From: Ardenticatenaceae bacterium
GTDB lineage: Bacteria > Chloroflexota > Anaerolineae > Promineifilales > Promineifilaceae
Direction of reading: 5' to 3'
NCBI GenBank assembly: GCA_020634395.1
Contig: JACKBU010000009.1
Location: 1 to 64,000, forward strand
DNA length: 64,000 bases
This document shows positions 8,773 to 17,702 of this stretch, one piece after another (the first letter of the stretch is position 1; the number at the start of each line of letters is the position of its first letter). The translations under genes were made by a program, and so were the position numbers. A model generated the notes under the pieces. That model was not told the origin of the DNA and did not search any database. It saw only the letters and a program-made list of their open reading frames with translations.

Positions 8773-10200
8773 ATGACTACTGATAATCTGACGAGTACCG
8801 ATATTCTGAAAACGGCCGAAGCCCTGCGCTGGCAAATTGGGCGCGATTTCCATGATCGGCTGATGGAAGATATTTATACCGACGCCGCCCGCCTGGCCGA
8901 CCGGGCTGTGACCCGCCCGGACGAAAAACCGCGCTTCGACCTGGACCGCACCATCGACCGGATTGTAACCAGCCGCACCTGGGGCTTCCCGTTGATGATT
9001 TTGCTGTTTACCATCGTGTTTTGGATCACGATTGTGGGGGCTAACTATCCCTCGCAGTTTCTATCCTCGATTCTGATCGATAAAGGCGTGCCCTTTTTGC
9101 ACGGTATCGCCAACGCCATTGGCCTGCCCACGTGGTTGTCGGGCTTTGTGATTAATGGCATGTACCTGGCCACGGCCTGGGTGGTGAGCGTGATGCTGCC
9201 GCCGATGGCTATTTTCTTCCCGCTGTTTACGCTGCTGGAGGATTTTGGCTACCTGCCGCGGGTGGCGTTTAACCTGGACAACATTTTTCACAAGTCTGGC
9301 GCGCATGGCAAGCAGGCCCTGAGCATGATGATGGGTTTCGGCTGCAACGCGGCCGGGGTGGTGGCGACGCGGGTGATCGACAGCCCGCGCGAGCGGCTGA
9401 TTGCCATCATCACCAATAATTTTGCGCTGTGCAACGGCCGTTGGCCCACCCAAATCCTCATCGCCACCGTGTTTATTGGCGGGCTGGTACCGGCTTATCT
9501 GGCGGGCATCATTTCCGCGCTGGCGGTGGTGGGCATTGCCATGCTGGGCGTGGTGTTGAGTTTTGTGGTGTCCTGGAGTTTGTCGCGCACGGTGCTGCGC
9601 GGCGAGGTGTCCACCTTCAGCCTGGAGCTGCCGCCTTACCGGCCGCCGCAGGTGCTGCGCACCATCTACACATCCCTGATCGACCGCACCATCTACGTGT
9701 TGTGGCGGGCGATTGTATTCGCTTTACCGGCTGGCGCGGCCATCTGGCTGATTGCCAACATCACCATTGGCGGCACAAGCTTAGCCGAGTATCTGGTGAA
9801 CTTTTTGAATCCGTTGGGCATTTTGATCGGTCTGAACGGCGTTATTCTGCTGGCGTATGTGGTAGCCATCCCGGCCAACGAGATTGTGATTCCGACGGTG
9901 CTGATGCTGACCGTGCTGATGACCGGCGTGAACGCCGGCGCGGGCGCGGGTGTGATGTTCAACGCGCAGTCCACGTCGGATTACATGTCACTGTTTACGG
10001 CGGGCGGCTGGACGCTGCTCACGGCCGTTAACCTGATGCTCTTCTCGCTCATCCACAACCCCTGCTCGACCACCATCTACACCATCTATAAGGAAACGGG
10101 CGACAAGAAGTGGACGGCCGTGGCCGCCCTGCTGCCGTTGGCCATGGGCTTCATCGTCACCTTTTTTGTGGCGCAGATCTGGCGGTTGTTTGCGGGGTAG
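8773..10200 (+). CDS. feoB: FeoB membrane permease domain (separate polypeptide)
   Basis: 475 residues, ATG at 8773. About 8-9 hydrophobic segments include two nucleoside-recognition-like Gate regions: FPLFTLLEDFGYLPRVAF with GFGCNAAGVVATR near 190-205, and the C-terminal LIHNPCSTTIYTIYKETG. Both carry the Cys motifs of FeoB. It lacks the GTPase, which is the preceding gene; together they make one FeoB. Residues 1-60 are soluble and may dock the G domain. It moves Fe2+ into the cytoplasm. Confidence 0.9.
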   Translation: MTTDNLTSTDILKTAEALRWQIGRDFHDRLMEDIYTDAARLADRAVTRPDEKPRFDLDRTIDRIVTSRTWGFPLMILLFTIVFWITIVGANYPSQFLSSILIDKGVPFLHGIANAIGLPTWLSGFVINGMYLATAWVVSVMLPPMAIFFPLFTLLEDFGYLPRVAFNLDNIFHKSGAHGKQALSMMMGFGCNAAGVVATRVIDSPRERLIAIITNNFALCNGRWPTQILIATVFIGGLVPAYLAGIISALAVVGIAMLGVVLSFVVSWSLSRTVLRGEVSTFSLELPPYRPPQVLRTIYTSLIDRTIYVLWRAIVFALPAGAAIWLIANITIGGTSLAEYLVNFLNPLGILIGLNGVILLAYVVAIPANEIVIPTVLMLTVLMTGVNAGAGAGVMFNAQSTSDYMSLFTAGGWTLLTAVNLMLFSLIHNPCSTTIYTIYKETGDKKWTAVAALLPLAMGFIVTFFVAQIWRLFAG

Positions 10201-10217
10201 GGAGCTAAAGTGATGCG

Positions 10218-10275
10218 TGATGCGTGAAGCGTGATGCGTGCAGTCTCTTACTCACGCATCGCGCTTCACGCATCA
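10218..10275 (+). terminator. Stem-loop after feoB made of GTGATGCGTG-type repeats
   Basis: 23-bp arms (10218-10240 and 10253-10275) pair with one G-U wobble around a 12-nt loop. The left arm is built from GATGCGTGA/GAAGCGTGA words, and a related word cluster recurs at 16301-16328. There is no clear U-tract, so terminator function is uncertain, but it closes the feo operon. Confidence 0.5.
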
Positions 10276-10290
10276 AATCATCCCCGCCCG

Positions 10291-10538
10291 CACAGCCCTC
10301 ATCCCCAACCGCACAGGCCCCGTCCCCAGCCGCACAGCCCTCATCCCCAACCGCACAGCCCTCATCCCCAACCGCACAGCCCCCGTCCCCAACCGCACAG
10401 CCCTCATCCCCAGCCGCACAGCCCTCATCCCCAACCGCGCAGCCCTCATCCCCAACCGCGCAGCCCTCATCCCCAGCCGCACAGCCCTCATCCCCAGCCG
10501 CACAGCCCTCGTCCCCAGCCGCACAGCCCTCTTCCCCG
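10291..10538. repeat. Minisatellite of about 12 copies of a 21-bp unit
   Basis: Consensus CACAGCCCTCATCCCCAACC plus G, with unit starts at 10291, 10312 and so on every 21 bp to a partial last copy at 10522-10538. Variants are single-base changes (ATC/GTC/TTC; AACC/AGCC; CACAG/CGCAG). Because 21 is divisible by three and the unit lacks stops, several frames on both strands stay open and give repetitive pseudo-proteins. No ribosome site or hydrophobic pattern supports translation. Confidence 0.9.
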
Positions 10539-10664
10539 CAGGGATGACCATCACGCCTCACGCCTCAGCCTTCATAGATTTCTTTTTCCCCAGAAATTGT
10601 TAGAATCCCTAAAACCAAAGCGGCCGCCCAGCCAGGTCCAGGCCGCCAATTAAGGAGAAATTTG

Positions 10665-12020
10665 ATGACCACTCACCCACAAACGGCCGTGATCACCCCC
10701 GACCGCACCCAACAGTTCCACGACAACTTTCAGGCCGATCCCAAAAACCGCATCGCCCGCAACGCCGTCACCAAGAACAATATCCACGACGTCGCCACCA
10801 ACCGCGATGTCGTTACCGGCACCGACCACACCTTTTCCCACACCCTGCACAGCAACGAAATCACCGCGCAAAAGGCCAGCGGCCGCTGCTGGATGTTCGC
10901 CGGGCTGAACCTGTTCCGCGTGACGGCCATGGAGAAATTGGGCGTAGAAAAGTTTGAACTGTCGCAAACCTATTCCATGTTCTGGGACAAGATCGAAAAG
11001 TCGAACTTTTTCCTGGAAAGCATTATTTGCACCGCCGACGAGCCGGTAGACGGCCGTTTGCTCACCCACCTGCTCAAAGACCCCATCCAGGACGGCGGCC
11101 AGTGGGATATGTTCGTCAACCTCATCAAAAAGTATGGTGTCGTGCCCAAATCGGTAATGCCGGAGACCGAGAGCAGCAGCAGCTCGCGCTACATGAACTG
11201 GCTGATCACCGCCAAGCTGCGTGAATTTGCCGCCGAACTGCGCCGCCTGCACGCCAACGGGGCCGATGAAGCCGCCCTGCGCGCCCGCAAAGTGGAAATG
11301 ATGGACGTGGTCTACCGCATGACGGCCATCCACCTGGGCGAGCCGCCGCAGTCGTTTGAATGGCAGTGGCGCGATAAGGATGGCAATTTTCACCGCGACG
11401 GCCGTCTGACCCCCCAGGAGTTCTACCAGCGCTACAGCCCCTACGACCTCGACGACATGGCCTGCCTGATCCACTGCCCCACCCCCGACAAACCGTTCAA
11501 CGCCCTCTACACCATCGACTACCTGGGCAACGTCGTCGAAGGCGACATCATCCGCTACCTGAATGTGGAGATGGCAGTCTTCAAACAGGCGGCCGTGGAG
11601 ATGATCAAAGCGGGCAAGCCGGTCTGGTTTGGCTGCGATGTGGGCAAGATGCTAGAGCGCGACCTGGGCATCATGGACACCCACACCTACGACTACGAAC
11701 TCGTCTACGGCACCCCCTTCACCGCCGACAAGACCGAGCGAGTCATGTACGGCCACAGCGTGATGACCCATGCGATGGTGTTTACCGGCGTGGATCTGGA
11801 CGATAACGGCCGTCCCACCAAATGGCGCGTGGAAAACAGTTGGGGCGACAAGTTCGGCGAGAAAGGCTACATGGTCATGAGCGACGCCTGGTTCGACGAA
11901 TACATGTACGAAATCGCCGTCGATAAGCAGTACGTCCCCGCCGAACTCCTACCCCTCCTGGAAACCGAACCCACCCACCTGCCGCCCTGGGACCCCATGG
12001 GCGCGCTGGCAGCGGCTTAG
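10665..12020 (+). CDS. pepC: C1-family aminopeptidase (PepC / bleomycin hydrolase)
   Basis: 451 residues from the ATG at 10665 (AAGGAG at 10652). The papain-like catalytic residues are visible: Cys75 in SGRCWMF, His369 in MTHAMVFTG and Asn391 in VENSWGD. A Gln lies upstream in ITAQKASGRC. This is the normal length of the PepC/bleomycin-hydrolase family, which forms hexameric cytoplasmic aminopeptidases. Several neighbours are also peptide-degrading (two M20 peptidases 2-4 kb downstream), suggesting amino-acid recycling. Confidence 0.93.
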   Translation: MTTHPQTAVITPDRTQQFHDNFQADPKNRIARNAVTKNNIHDVATNRDVVTGTDHTFSHTLHSNEITAQKASGRCWMFAGLNLFRVTAMEKLGVEKFELSQTYSMFWDKIEKSNFFLESIICTADEPVDGRLLTHLLKDPIQDGGQWDMFVNLIKKYGVVPKSVMPETESSSSSRYMNWLITAKLREFAAELRRLHANGADEAALRARKVEMMDVVYRMTAIHLGEPPQSFEWQWRDKDGNFHRDGRLTPQEFYQRYSPYDLDDMACLIHCPTPDKPFNALYTIDYLGNVVEGDIIRYLNVEMAVFKQAAVEMIKAGKPVWFGCDVGKMLERDLGIMDTHTYDYELVYGTPFTADKTERVMYGHSVMTHAMVFTGVDLDDNGRPTKWRVENSWGDKFGEKGYMVMSDAWFDEYMYEIAVDKQYVPAELLPLLETEPTHLPPWDPMGALAAA

Positions 12021-12096
12021 CCCTCCCCTCAATCCCCTCCCTCTGGGAGGGGAAGTCCAAATCCCTCTCCCTTTGGGAGAGGGCCGGGGAGAGGGA
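12021..12096 (+). repeat. Two short GC-rich hairpins (dispersed repeat copy 1)
   Basis: CCCTCCCCTCAATCCCCTCC at about 12021-12040 forms a hairpin with GGGAGGGGAAGT. A second hairpin, CCCTCTCCCTTTGGGAGAGGG, follows. The first word recurs at 18166-18203. It sits in the 87-bp gap between pepC and the lyase gene and could act as a terminator, though no T-run follows. Confidence 0.6.
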
Positions 12097-12107
12097 AAGA
12101 GTGACCC

Positions 12108-13616
12108 ATGAACCTGAAAAACTTCGTCCTCAGCCAATTTGAACGCCTCAATCCCCGCCTCGTCGGTGCGGTGGAAAAGCCGCTGAAGGCCATCCCCTTC
12201 GTCAACCGCCGGTTGGAGCAGGAGTACGCGGCCATCATGGCCGACCTGGAGCATGAACTGAAACCGTACCGGGGCGAGTTTGCCAGTTATGCGCGGCTGC
12301 CGGAAAACGGCCGTGCTCCCGCCGACGTCCTATCCGACATCCAGACCCTCACCCAGCGCGAAGTGGCCCGCTGGAAAGAGGGCTACGTCTCCGGTGCCGT
12401 CTTCTACGGCGACGACGACCACATCCAGTTCCTCAACGAAGTCAGCAGCATGGCCGCGTCCAGCAACGCCCTGCACGCCCACGTCTGGCCCAGCGCCAGC
12501 AAATTCGAGGCCGAAGTCGTCGCCATGACCGCCGACATGCTCGGCGCCGCCCATACCCCCGACGACATCTGCGGCACGCTCACCTCCGGCGGCACCGAAA
12601 GCATCCTCATGGCCATGAAGACCTACCGCGATTGGGCGCGCGACACCAAAGGCATCACCCAGCCGGAAGTGATCGCGCCGGTCACCGCCCACGCCGCCTT
12701 CGACAAAGCCGCCCACTACTTCGGCCTCAAGCTCGTCCACATCCCCGTCGACGACAACTTCCGCGCCGATTGGATCGCCGCCAAGAACGCCATCAACAAA
12801 AACACCATCGCCATGGTCGGCTCCGCGCCCACCTTCCCCCACGGCATGATCGACCCCATCAGCGAAATGTCGGCGCTGGCGCAGGAGGCGGGCATTGGCT
12901 TCCACGTCGACGCCTGCGTCGGCGGCTTTGTGCTGCCCTGGGCCGAAAAGTTGGGCTATCACCTGCCGCCCTTCGATTTCCGCCTGCCCGGCGTCACCTC
13001 CATGTCGGCCGACACGCACAAGTACGGGCTGGCGGCCAAAGGCTCGTCGGTGGTGCTCTACCGCACGCCGGAACTGCGCCGCTACCAATATTTTGTGGTC
13101 ACCGATTGGCCGGGCGGCATGTACTTTTCGCCCAGCATGGCCGGCAGCCGGCCGGGCGCCGCCGCCGCCGCGACCTGGGCCGCGCTGGTCAGCATCGGCC
13201 AGGACGGCTACCTGGAAAGAACGCGGCAAATTCTGGAGACCGCCCAATTCATCCGCCGCGAAATCGAGGCCCTGCCCGACCTGCGCGTGCTGGGCGATCC
13301 ACTGTTCATCATCGCCTTCACCTCGGACAACTTCGACATTTACCGGGTGATGGATCGCATGGGCGAGAAGGGATGGAGCCTGAACGGGCTGCACAAACCG
13401 TCATGCATCCACATCATGGTGACCAATTTGCACACGCAGCCCGGCGTGAAGGAGCGCCTCATCGCCGATTTGCGTGAAGCGGTGGACTACGTAAAGGCCA
13501 ATCCGCAAGCCGAATCCGGCCTCGCGCCCGTCTACGGCATGGCCGCCAGCCTGCCCGCCCGCGGCGTCGTCGGCGACATGCTGAAGCGGTATATGGATTT
13601 GTTGTACAAGGTGTAG
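12108..13616 (+). CDS. Sphingosine-1-phosphate lyase-like PLP enzyme
   Basis: 502 residues. The PLP lysine is Lys305 in SADTHKYGLAAKGSSVV, which closely matches the sequence in sphingosine-phosphate lyases. GTLTSGGTESILMA (about 155-168) holds the cofactor phosphate and HVDACVGGFVLPW (about 265-277) contains the Asp that binds the pyridine nitrogen. Relatives are eukaryotic SPL, a few bacterial SPLs and group II amino-acid decarboxylases. Length and motif order favour SPL. Eukaryotic SPL has an N-terminal membrane anchor; here residues 1-40 contain no strong hydrophobic helix. Substrate untested. Confidence 0.85.
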   Translation: MNLKNFVLSQFERLNPRLVGAVEKPLKAIPFVNRRLEQEYAAIMADLEHELKPYRGEFASYARLPENGRAPADVLSDIQTLTQREVARWKEGYVSGAVFYGDDDHIQFLNEVSSMAASSNALHAHVWPSASKFEAEVVAMTADMLGAAHTPDDICGTLTSGGTESILMAMKTYRDWARDTKGITQPEVIAPVTAHAAFDKAAHYFGLKLVHIPVDDNFRADWIAAKNAINKNTIAMVGSAPTFPHGMIDPISEMSALAQEAGIGFHVDACVGGFVLPWAEKLGYHLPPFDFRLPGVTSMSADTHKYGLAAKGSSVVLYRTPELRRYQYFVVTDWPGGMYFSPSMAGSRPGAAAAATWAALVSIGQDGYLERTRQILETAQFIRREIEALPDLRVLGDPLFIIAFTSDNFDIYRVMDRMGEKGWSLNGLHKPSCIHIMVTNLHTQPGVKERLIADLREAVDYVKANPQAESGLAPVYGMAASLPARGVVGDMLKRYMDLLYKV

Positions 13617-13630
13617 AGAAGAGTTGGATA

Positions 13631-13744
13631 GTTTGTTGGTTGGATGGTTTGTTGGTTGGATGGTTTGTTGGTTGGATAGATGGTTAGTTAGTTGGTTTGT
13701 TGAACCCAAATAACGCTAACAAACCAACAAACTAACAAACCAAC
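13631..13744. repeat. Tandem 16-bp repeat with inverted partner between convergent genes
   Basis: GTTTGTTGGTTGGATG occurs at 13631, 13647 and 13663 (last copy imperfect), followed by GTTAGTTGGTTTGTTG words. At 13718-13744 comes the complement in the form AACAAACCAACAAACTAAC. The block can fold into a long stem-loop between the plus-strand lyase gene and the minus-strand M20 peptidase and may serve as a two-way terminator. Confidence 0.75.
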
Positions 13745-13758
13745 ATACTGCCAAACCC

Positions 13759-14910
13759 TTAGAATTCCCGCAAAAGCTGTACATAGCCACGCAGGGCTTC
13801 GCCCATTTTGGCGATGCTGATGCTTTCGCCGGCGATGTGGGCCTGGTCTTCTTCGGCGGGAGAGTAGCCGATGATGGGGATGCCGTAGGGGACGAAGTGA
13901 CGGCCGTCTGTGGCAAACTGGTAGTTGAACAATTCAGCCGCCCGCCCCATGCCCGCGTCAATGGCCGCTTTGGCTCTGACCACTTCCTCGCTCTCCGGCG
14001 GCGTGTCGAAGCCGTAGATGCGCTCGTCGGAATCGGCCAGCGGCGTGCCGGGCGCGCACCAGGCGTCGGTAATGTCGTGGGGCCAGTCGCCCACCAGCTC
14101 GCTGACGAAGGTTTTGAGACTGCGCGGACTTTCCACGGCCGTGCGCACATCCAGCAGCACCCGTGTCCAGGCGGGCGTTACGTTGGGGCTTTTGGTGTCC
14201 ACCTCCACAATCGTCGGAGCGATGCTGGTAGCGCCCAGGCGGGGATGCACGGGCAGGCGGCCTTTTTGTTCGCGCAAAGCCAGCAGGAATTCGGCCAGTT
14301 TATAGTTGGGGTTGCGCCCTTTCTCGGCGACGCTGGCGTGGACGGAACGGCCGTGCAGTTTCAGCCACATCTGCAAAATCCCCCGGTGGCCCAGGGCAAT
14401 GTTGTTGTCCGACGGCTCGCCCAGCACAACCAGGGCGACCTCATAATCCAGGTGTTCGACCCAGAACTGCGCCCCCGCGCCGCCAATCTCTTCCTGCACC
14501 ACGCCGCTAAAGACCACGTCGCGCAACGGCCGTTCCCCCTCCCTAATCAGCCCGGCCATCGCATACACCTGCACCGCCAGCGGCCCCTTAATGTCCGCCG
14601 TACCCCGGCCAACGATACGGCCGTCCACAATCTCGGCGGCAAAAGGCGGCGTGGGCCACAAAGTCGGGTCGCCGGGGTCCACGTGGTCCAGGTGGCTGTT
14701 GAGCACCAGTGCCGGCAGGCTGCGGTCCTGGCCATGGAGACGGCCGTTTACGTTGCCTATCTCATCCAGCCACACCTCGTCAAACTGCAACGCGCGCAGC
14801 TCGGCGGCCACCAGTTCGGCCAACGGCCGTTCCTCATGCGGCATACTTGGCGTCTGCACCAGCCGCTGCGTAAACGCGACACAATCGGTTAGTAGGTTGT
14901 TCCAGTTCAT
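13759..14910 (-). CDS. M20-family zinc peptidase (ArgE/DapE/YgeY type)
   Basis: 383 residues from the ATG at 14910, with GAGG 5 nt upstream; a GTG at 14916 is an alternative. Metal-site motifs: NSHLDHV (about 71-77), GRGTADIKG (about 104-112) and QEEIGGAG (about 139-146). The lid/dimer domain follows, and the last His is in EEDQAHIAGE. This is the dinuclear-zinc amidohydrolase family that includes acetylornithine deacetylase, succinyl-DapE and dipeptidases. The substrate cannot be read; nothing nearby points to arginine or lysine synthesis. Confidence 0.88.
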   Translation of the reverse strand: MNWNNLLTDCVAFTQRLVQTPSMPHEERPLAELVAAELRALQFDEVWLDEIGNVNGRLHGQDRSLPALVLNSHLDHVDPGDPTLWPTPPFAAEIVDGRIVGRGTADIKGPLAVQVYAMAGLIREGERPLRDVVFSGVVQEEIGGAGAQFWVEHLDYEVALVVLGEPSDNNIALGHRGILQMWLKLHGRSVHASVAEKGRNPNYKLAEFLLALREQKGRLPVHPRLGATSIAPTIVEVDTKSPNVTPAWTRVLLDVRTAVESPRSLKTFVSELVGDWPHDITDAWCAPGTPLADSDERIYGFDTPPESEEVVRAKAAIDAGMGRAAELFNYQFATDGRHFVPYGIPIIGYSPAEEDQAHIAGESISIAKMGEALRGYVQLLREF

Positions 14911-14945
14911 TATCACCTCGGAGAAATCGGTGTTTTGGGGTTGAG

Positions 14946-15010
14946 GTGTTCAGGTGCTTAGGTGTTTAGGTGTTCAAGTGTTCACGTGAATACCTGAATA
15001 CTTGAACACC
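14946..15010. repeat. AGGTGTTC repeat ending in a stem-loop
   Basis: Tandem words GGTGTTCA, GGTGCTTA, GGTGTTTA and GGTGTTCA run from 14945. The segment 14969-14984 pairs with 14995-15010 (16-bp arms, one mismatch). It fills the space between the two minus-strand M20 peptidase genes. Confidence 0.65.
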
Positions 15011-15019
15011 AGCCCCCCC

Positions 15020-16249
15020 TCACCCCAACATCTTCAACACGGCCGTCAAATTCAACAACGTCTTGGGCACAAAGGCTGCTGGGGAGCAGTACTCCTGCTC
15101 TTTGCTGCCGTCGGCGCTTTGCTCGGAGCAGTGGGAGTTGCCGCCGGATGCGCCCAGGCCATCCAGGCTGGGGATAAGGTGCCAGAAGTAGTTGCCGTCG
15201 CTCAGGCCGCCCCGTTCTTCGCGCTCCACGCGGATGCCCAGCTCTTCGCCCGCCTCTTGCCAGATGGCAAACAGCCTGTCTGTGCCTTCGTTGCGCGGCC
15301 AGGGCTGCGTGCGGCGCGTCACTTCCACGGAAATGCGGCAGGGATACGCCCCATCGGCGCTGGCAATAGGCGGTAGATCGTTGAGTTCTAACATCGACGC
15401 CAGGCCAGAATCGTACACTTCGGGCGAGAAGGCGCGCATCTCCACACCGGCGGTGGCGTGATGGGGCACGCGGTTGGTCACCGTGCCGCCGCTGACCGTG
15501 CCGACGTTGAAGGTTAACCCACGGCCGTAATCGGTCATGCCGGCCACGCGCTGGATGAGATCGGCCATTTGCACGATGGCGTTGGCCCCCTGCTCGTGGG
15601 CGCTGCCGGCGTGCGACGCTTTGCCTTCGGTCTCCAGATGGTAAACAGCCATGCCTTTGCGGGCCACGACGACTTTGGCACGGCCGTTTTCCAGGTAACC
15701 GCCCTCAAAAATCAGGCAGGCCAGCGCGTCCGCCAGTTCGTCGATGCACAACTGGCCAAAATCTGTGCCGTTGGTCTCTTCCGAGGCGTCCAGCAGGATG
15801 GTCCAGGTTACGTCGTCATAGATGGCGGGCGCGATGGCGCGCAGGGCGTCCAGCATCATGTAGATAATGACTGTGCCGCCTTTGATGTCCACCGTGCCGG
15901 GGCCGTAGATGCGCGCGCCTGCCTCGCGCCAGGCAAAGTTGTGGCGGATCTCTTCATCGGGCGGGAAGACGGTGTCCAGGTGGGATACCAGGCCGATCTG
16001 CCGCGCGGATTGGCCCGGTCGCCGGAGAACAAGGTGGTGGCCGAAGTTGGGGTTGGCGGACTTGACGAAGGTGGCGGTAAAGCCTAACGCTTCAAAGGCC
16101 ACGGCCGTTAACCGCCCCAGTTCATCTACCCCGGCGGCATTGGCCGTAAAACTGTTGATGGCGACCATTTGCCGCAGCAGGTCCAGGTATTCTGGCAGTT
16201 TTGCTTCTAAATATGCACGCATTTGCTGCTGCATGTCTGTTTGGGTCAT
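15020..16249 (-). CDS. M20-family peptidase (glutamate-carboxypeptidase-like)
   Basis: 409 residues, ATG at 16249 after AGGAG. Motifs: VSHLDTVF (about 88-95, first metal His/Asp), GPGTVDIKGG (bridging Asp, about 116-125) and DASEETNG (general-base Glu, about 153-160). The C-terminal metal His lies in GGNSHCSEQS (about 369-378). It shares the fold with the downstream M20 gene but is only distantly similar, so it is not a recent duplicate. Likely cleaves peptides or acylated amino acids in the cytoplasm. Confidence 0.88.
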   Translation of the reverse strand: MTQTDMQQQMRAYLEAKLPEYLDLLRQMVAINSFTANAAGVDELGRLTAVAFEALGFTATFVKSANPNFGHHLVLRRPGQSARQIGLVSHLDTVFPPDEEIRHNFAWREAGARIYGPGTVDIKGGTVIIYMMLDALRAIAPAIYDDVTWTILLDASEETNGTDFGQLCIDELADALACLIFEGGYLENGRAKVVVARKGMAVYHLETEGKASHAGSAHEQGANAIVQMADLIQRVAGMTDYGRGLTFNVGTVSGGTVTNRVPHHATAGVEMRAFSPEVYDSGLASMLELNDLPPIASADGAYPCRISVEVTRRTQPWPRNEGTDRLFAIWQEAGEELGIRVEREERGGLSDGNYFWHLIPSLDGLGASGGNSHCSEQSADGSKEQEYCSPAAFVPKTLLNLTAVLKMLG

Positions 16250-16623
16250 GGACAGCTCCTAAGGATTGGGGTCTTCGGGATTTCGCCGGATCTAGCTAGA
16301 TACGTGAAGCGTGCGGGGTGATGCGTGCCGTTTCTGTTCATGTATCACCCCTTATGGGCAGTCGAATTCCTGAAGAGCCCGGATTGGTTTGCATGGCCCT
16401 TGTTATAACACTCCCCACAAAGGCTGCAAGATTTCTGCGCAGCGGCGATCTCACAGTCAGATGGTGGATTTATCGCCACCGGGCAGGGGGAATCTGGCGT
16501 GGGGACGGCCGTACAAAGCGGATCGCGCCAGGGATGGATGTATGACGTTTGTCAGATGGAACGGCCGTGTCCCTGTGCTATAGTGAATGCGGTTCGATTT
16601 AATCCCGGTATGAGGAGGAAACC
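16250..16623. other. Intergenic region with a GTGAAGCGTG repeat word
   Basis: 374 bp between divergent genes. TACGTGAAGCGTGCGGGGTG at 16301-16320 resembles the arm at 10218-10240. GGGGTGAT (16315-16322) and ATCACCCC (16344-16351) form a short stem. Two ACGGCCGT copies lie near 16506 and 16561. No convincing ORF or promoter; small frames here lack ribosome sites. Confidence 0.45.
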
Positions 16624-17493
16624 ATGTCCGTGACGATCACGCTGCAAAGGAAAGCCAGAGGCGCTGTGCAAATACTGCGGCCAGAACTGCCGCTGGCCGC
16701 CGGTATGTGTGTGGTGCTGGGTGAACTGCTGGCCCTGGGCGCCTTGCCGCCGCTGGATGCCCTGGTGTTGGGCTTTCTCTGCGGCTTCTTGCTGTCGGCT
16801 TCGGCGCTGGTGACCAATGATTATTTTGACCTGGAAGTGGATCGCATCAATGCTCCGCAACGGCCGTTACCGGCTGGTCTGCTGACACCACAGGAAGCGA
16901 TGGGGCTGGGCCTCTTTATTGCCCTGCTGGGACTGGCAGCAGCGGCGGCTTTTGGCTGGCTGGCCCTGGTCCTGAGCTTTATCGTCTGGCTGCTGGGCTT
17001 TTTGTATAACTGGAAACTGAAGGCGCTGGGCTTGTGGGGCAATCTGATCGTCAGTGCATCGGTGGGCTTTACGTTTATTTTGGGCGGCATTGTAGTGGGC
17101 CAGCCCTGGAATGTGATGGTGTGGACGTTTGCCCTGATTGCTTTTGTGTTTGATCTGGCGGAGGAAATTGCCGGTGATGCCATGGATGTGGCCGGCGACC
17201 AGGAACGCGGCTCGCAGTCGATTGCCATCAAGAAGGGGAAACAAACGGCCGTACGCCTGTCGGCTGTGCTCTTTGGCCTGGTGGTGGTCTTAACCTTTGT
17301 GCCGCTGCTGTGGGGCGGGCTGGGCCTAACCTACCTGATCCCTATATTGCTCATGGATGGGCTGATTGTTTACTTTGTGCTGAAGCTGCTGCGCAGCCAG
17401 ACGCCGGCTGCGGGCCGCCGGGCTATGCGCGGCCTGTATCTGAGCGCGTCGTTGGGGCTGCTGGCTTTTTTGATTGGGTCGTTTCTGAAGTAG
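16624..17493 (+). CDS. UbiA-family prenyltransferase
   Basis: 289 residues after GAGGAGG. About 8 hydrophobic segments. The first Asp-rich motif is NDYFDLEVDRINAPQRPLPAG (around residues 66-86; only part quoted matters: NDxxDxxxD). The second Asp-rich motif is DLAEEIAGDAMDVAGDQ (about 179-195). Family members attach polyprenyl chains to aromatic or glycerol-phosphate acceptors at the membrane. The wording of motif 1 is close to the digeranylgeranylglyceryl-phosphate synthase/chlorophyll-synthase branch, but the acceptor is undetermined. Stand-alone gene. Confidence 0.88.
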   Translation: MSVTITLQRKARGAVQILRPELPLAAGMCVVLGELLALGALPPLDALVLGFLCGFLLSASALVTNDYFDLEVDRINAPQRPLPAGLLTPQEAMGLGLFIALLGLAAAAAFGWLALVLSFIVWLLGFLYNWKLKALGLWGNLIVSASVGFTFILGGIVVGQPWNVMVWTFALIAFVFDLAEEIAGDAMDVAGDQERGSQSIAIKKGKQTAVRLSAVLFGLVVVLTFVPLLWGGLGLTYLIPILLMDGLIVYFVLKLLRSQTPAAGRRAMRGLYLSASLGLLAFLIGSFLK

Positions 17494-17702
17494 CGGAACA
17501 CGGCCGTTCCCTCGTCCCCCCATCACGGCCGCTGCCGCTCCTCTCGCCATCATACTGTTTTTCTCGTGTACTGCTGCCGGCCGGCCGCCGGTCTGTAGGC
17601 GTATTGGGCTAGGACTTAGGGCAGAAACCAATTTACACATTCTTTAAGCCGGTAAGTGTATTCTCAACAAAGGGGCAAACAGAGGTCTGAGCAGGTAGCT
17701 AA

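Noticed and set aside
10205..10653. Open frames across the 21-bp minisatellite on both strands
   Set aside because: They arise because the unit length is a multiple of three and lacks stops; no ribosome site or conserved domain.
12330..13394. Minus-strand frame of 354 codons
   Set aside because: Shadow of the sphingosine-1-phosphate-lyase-like gene; no motif and biased composition.
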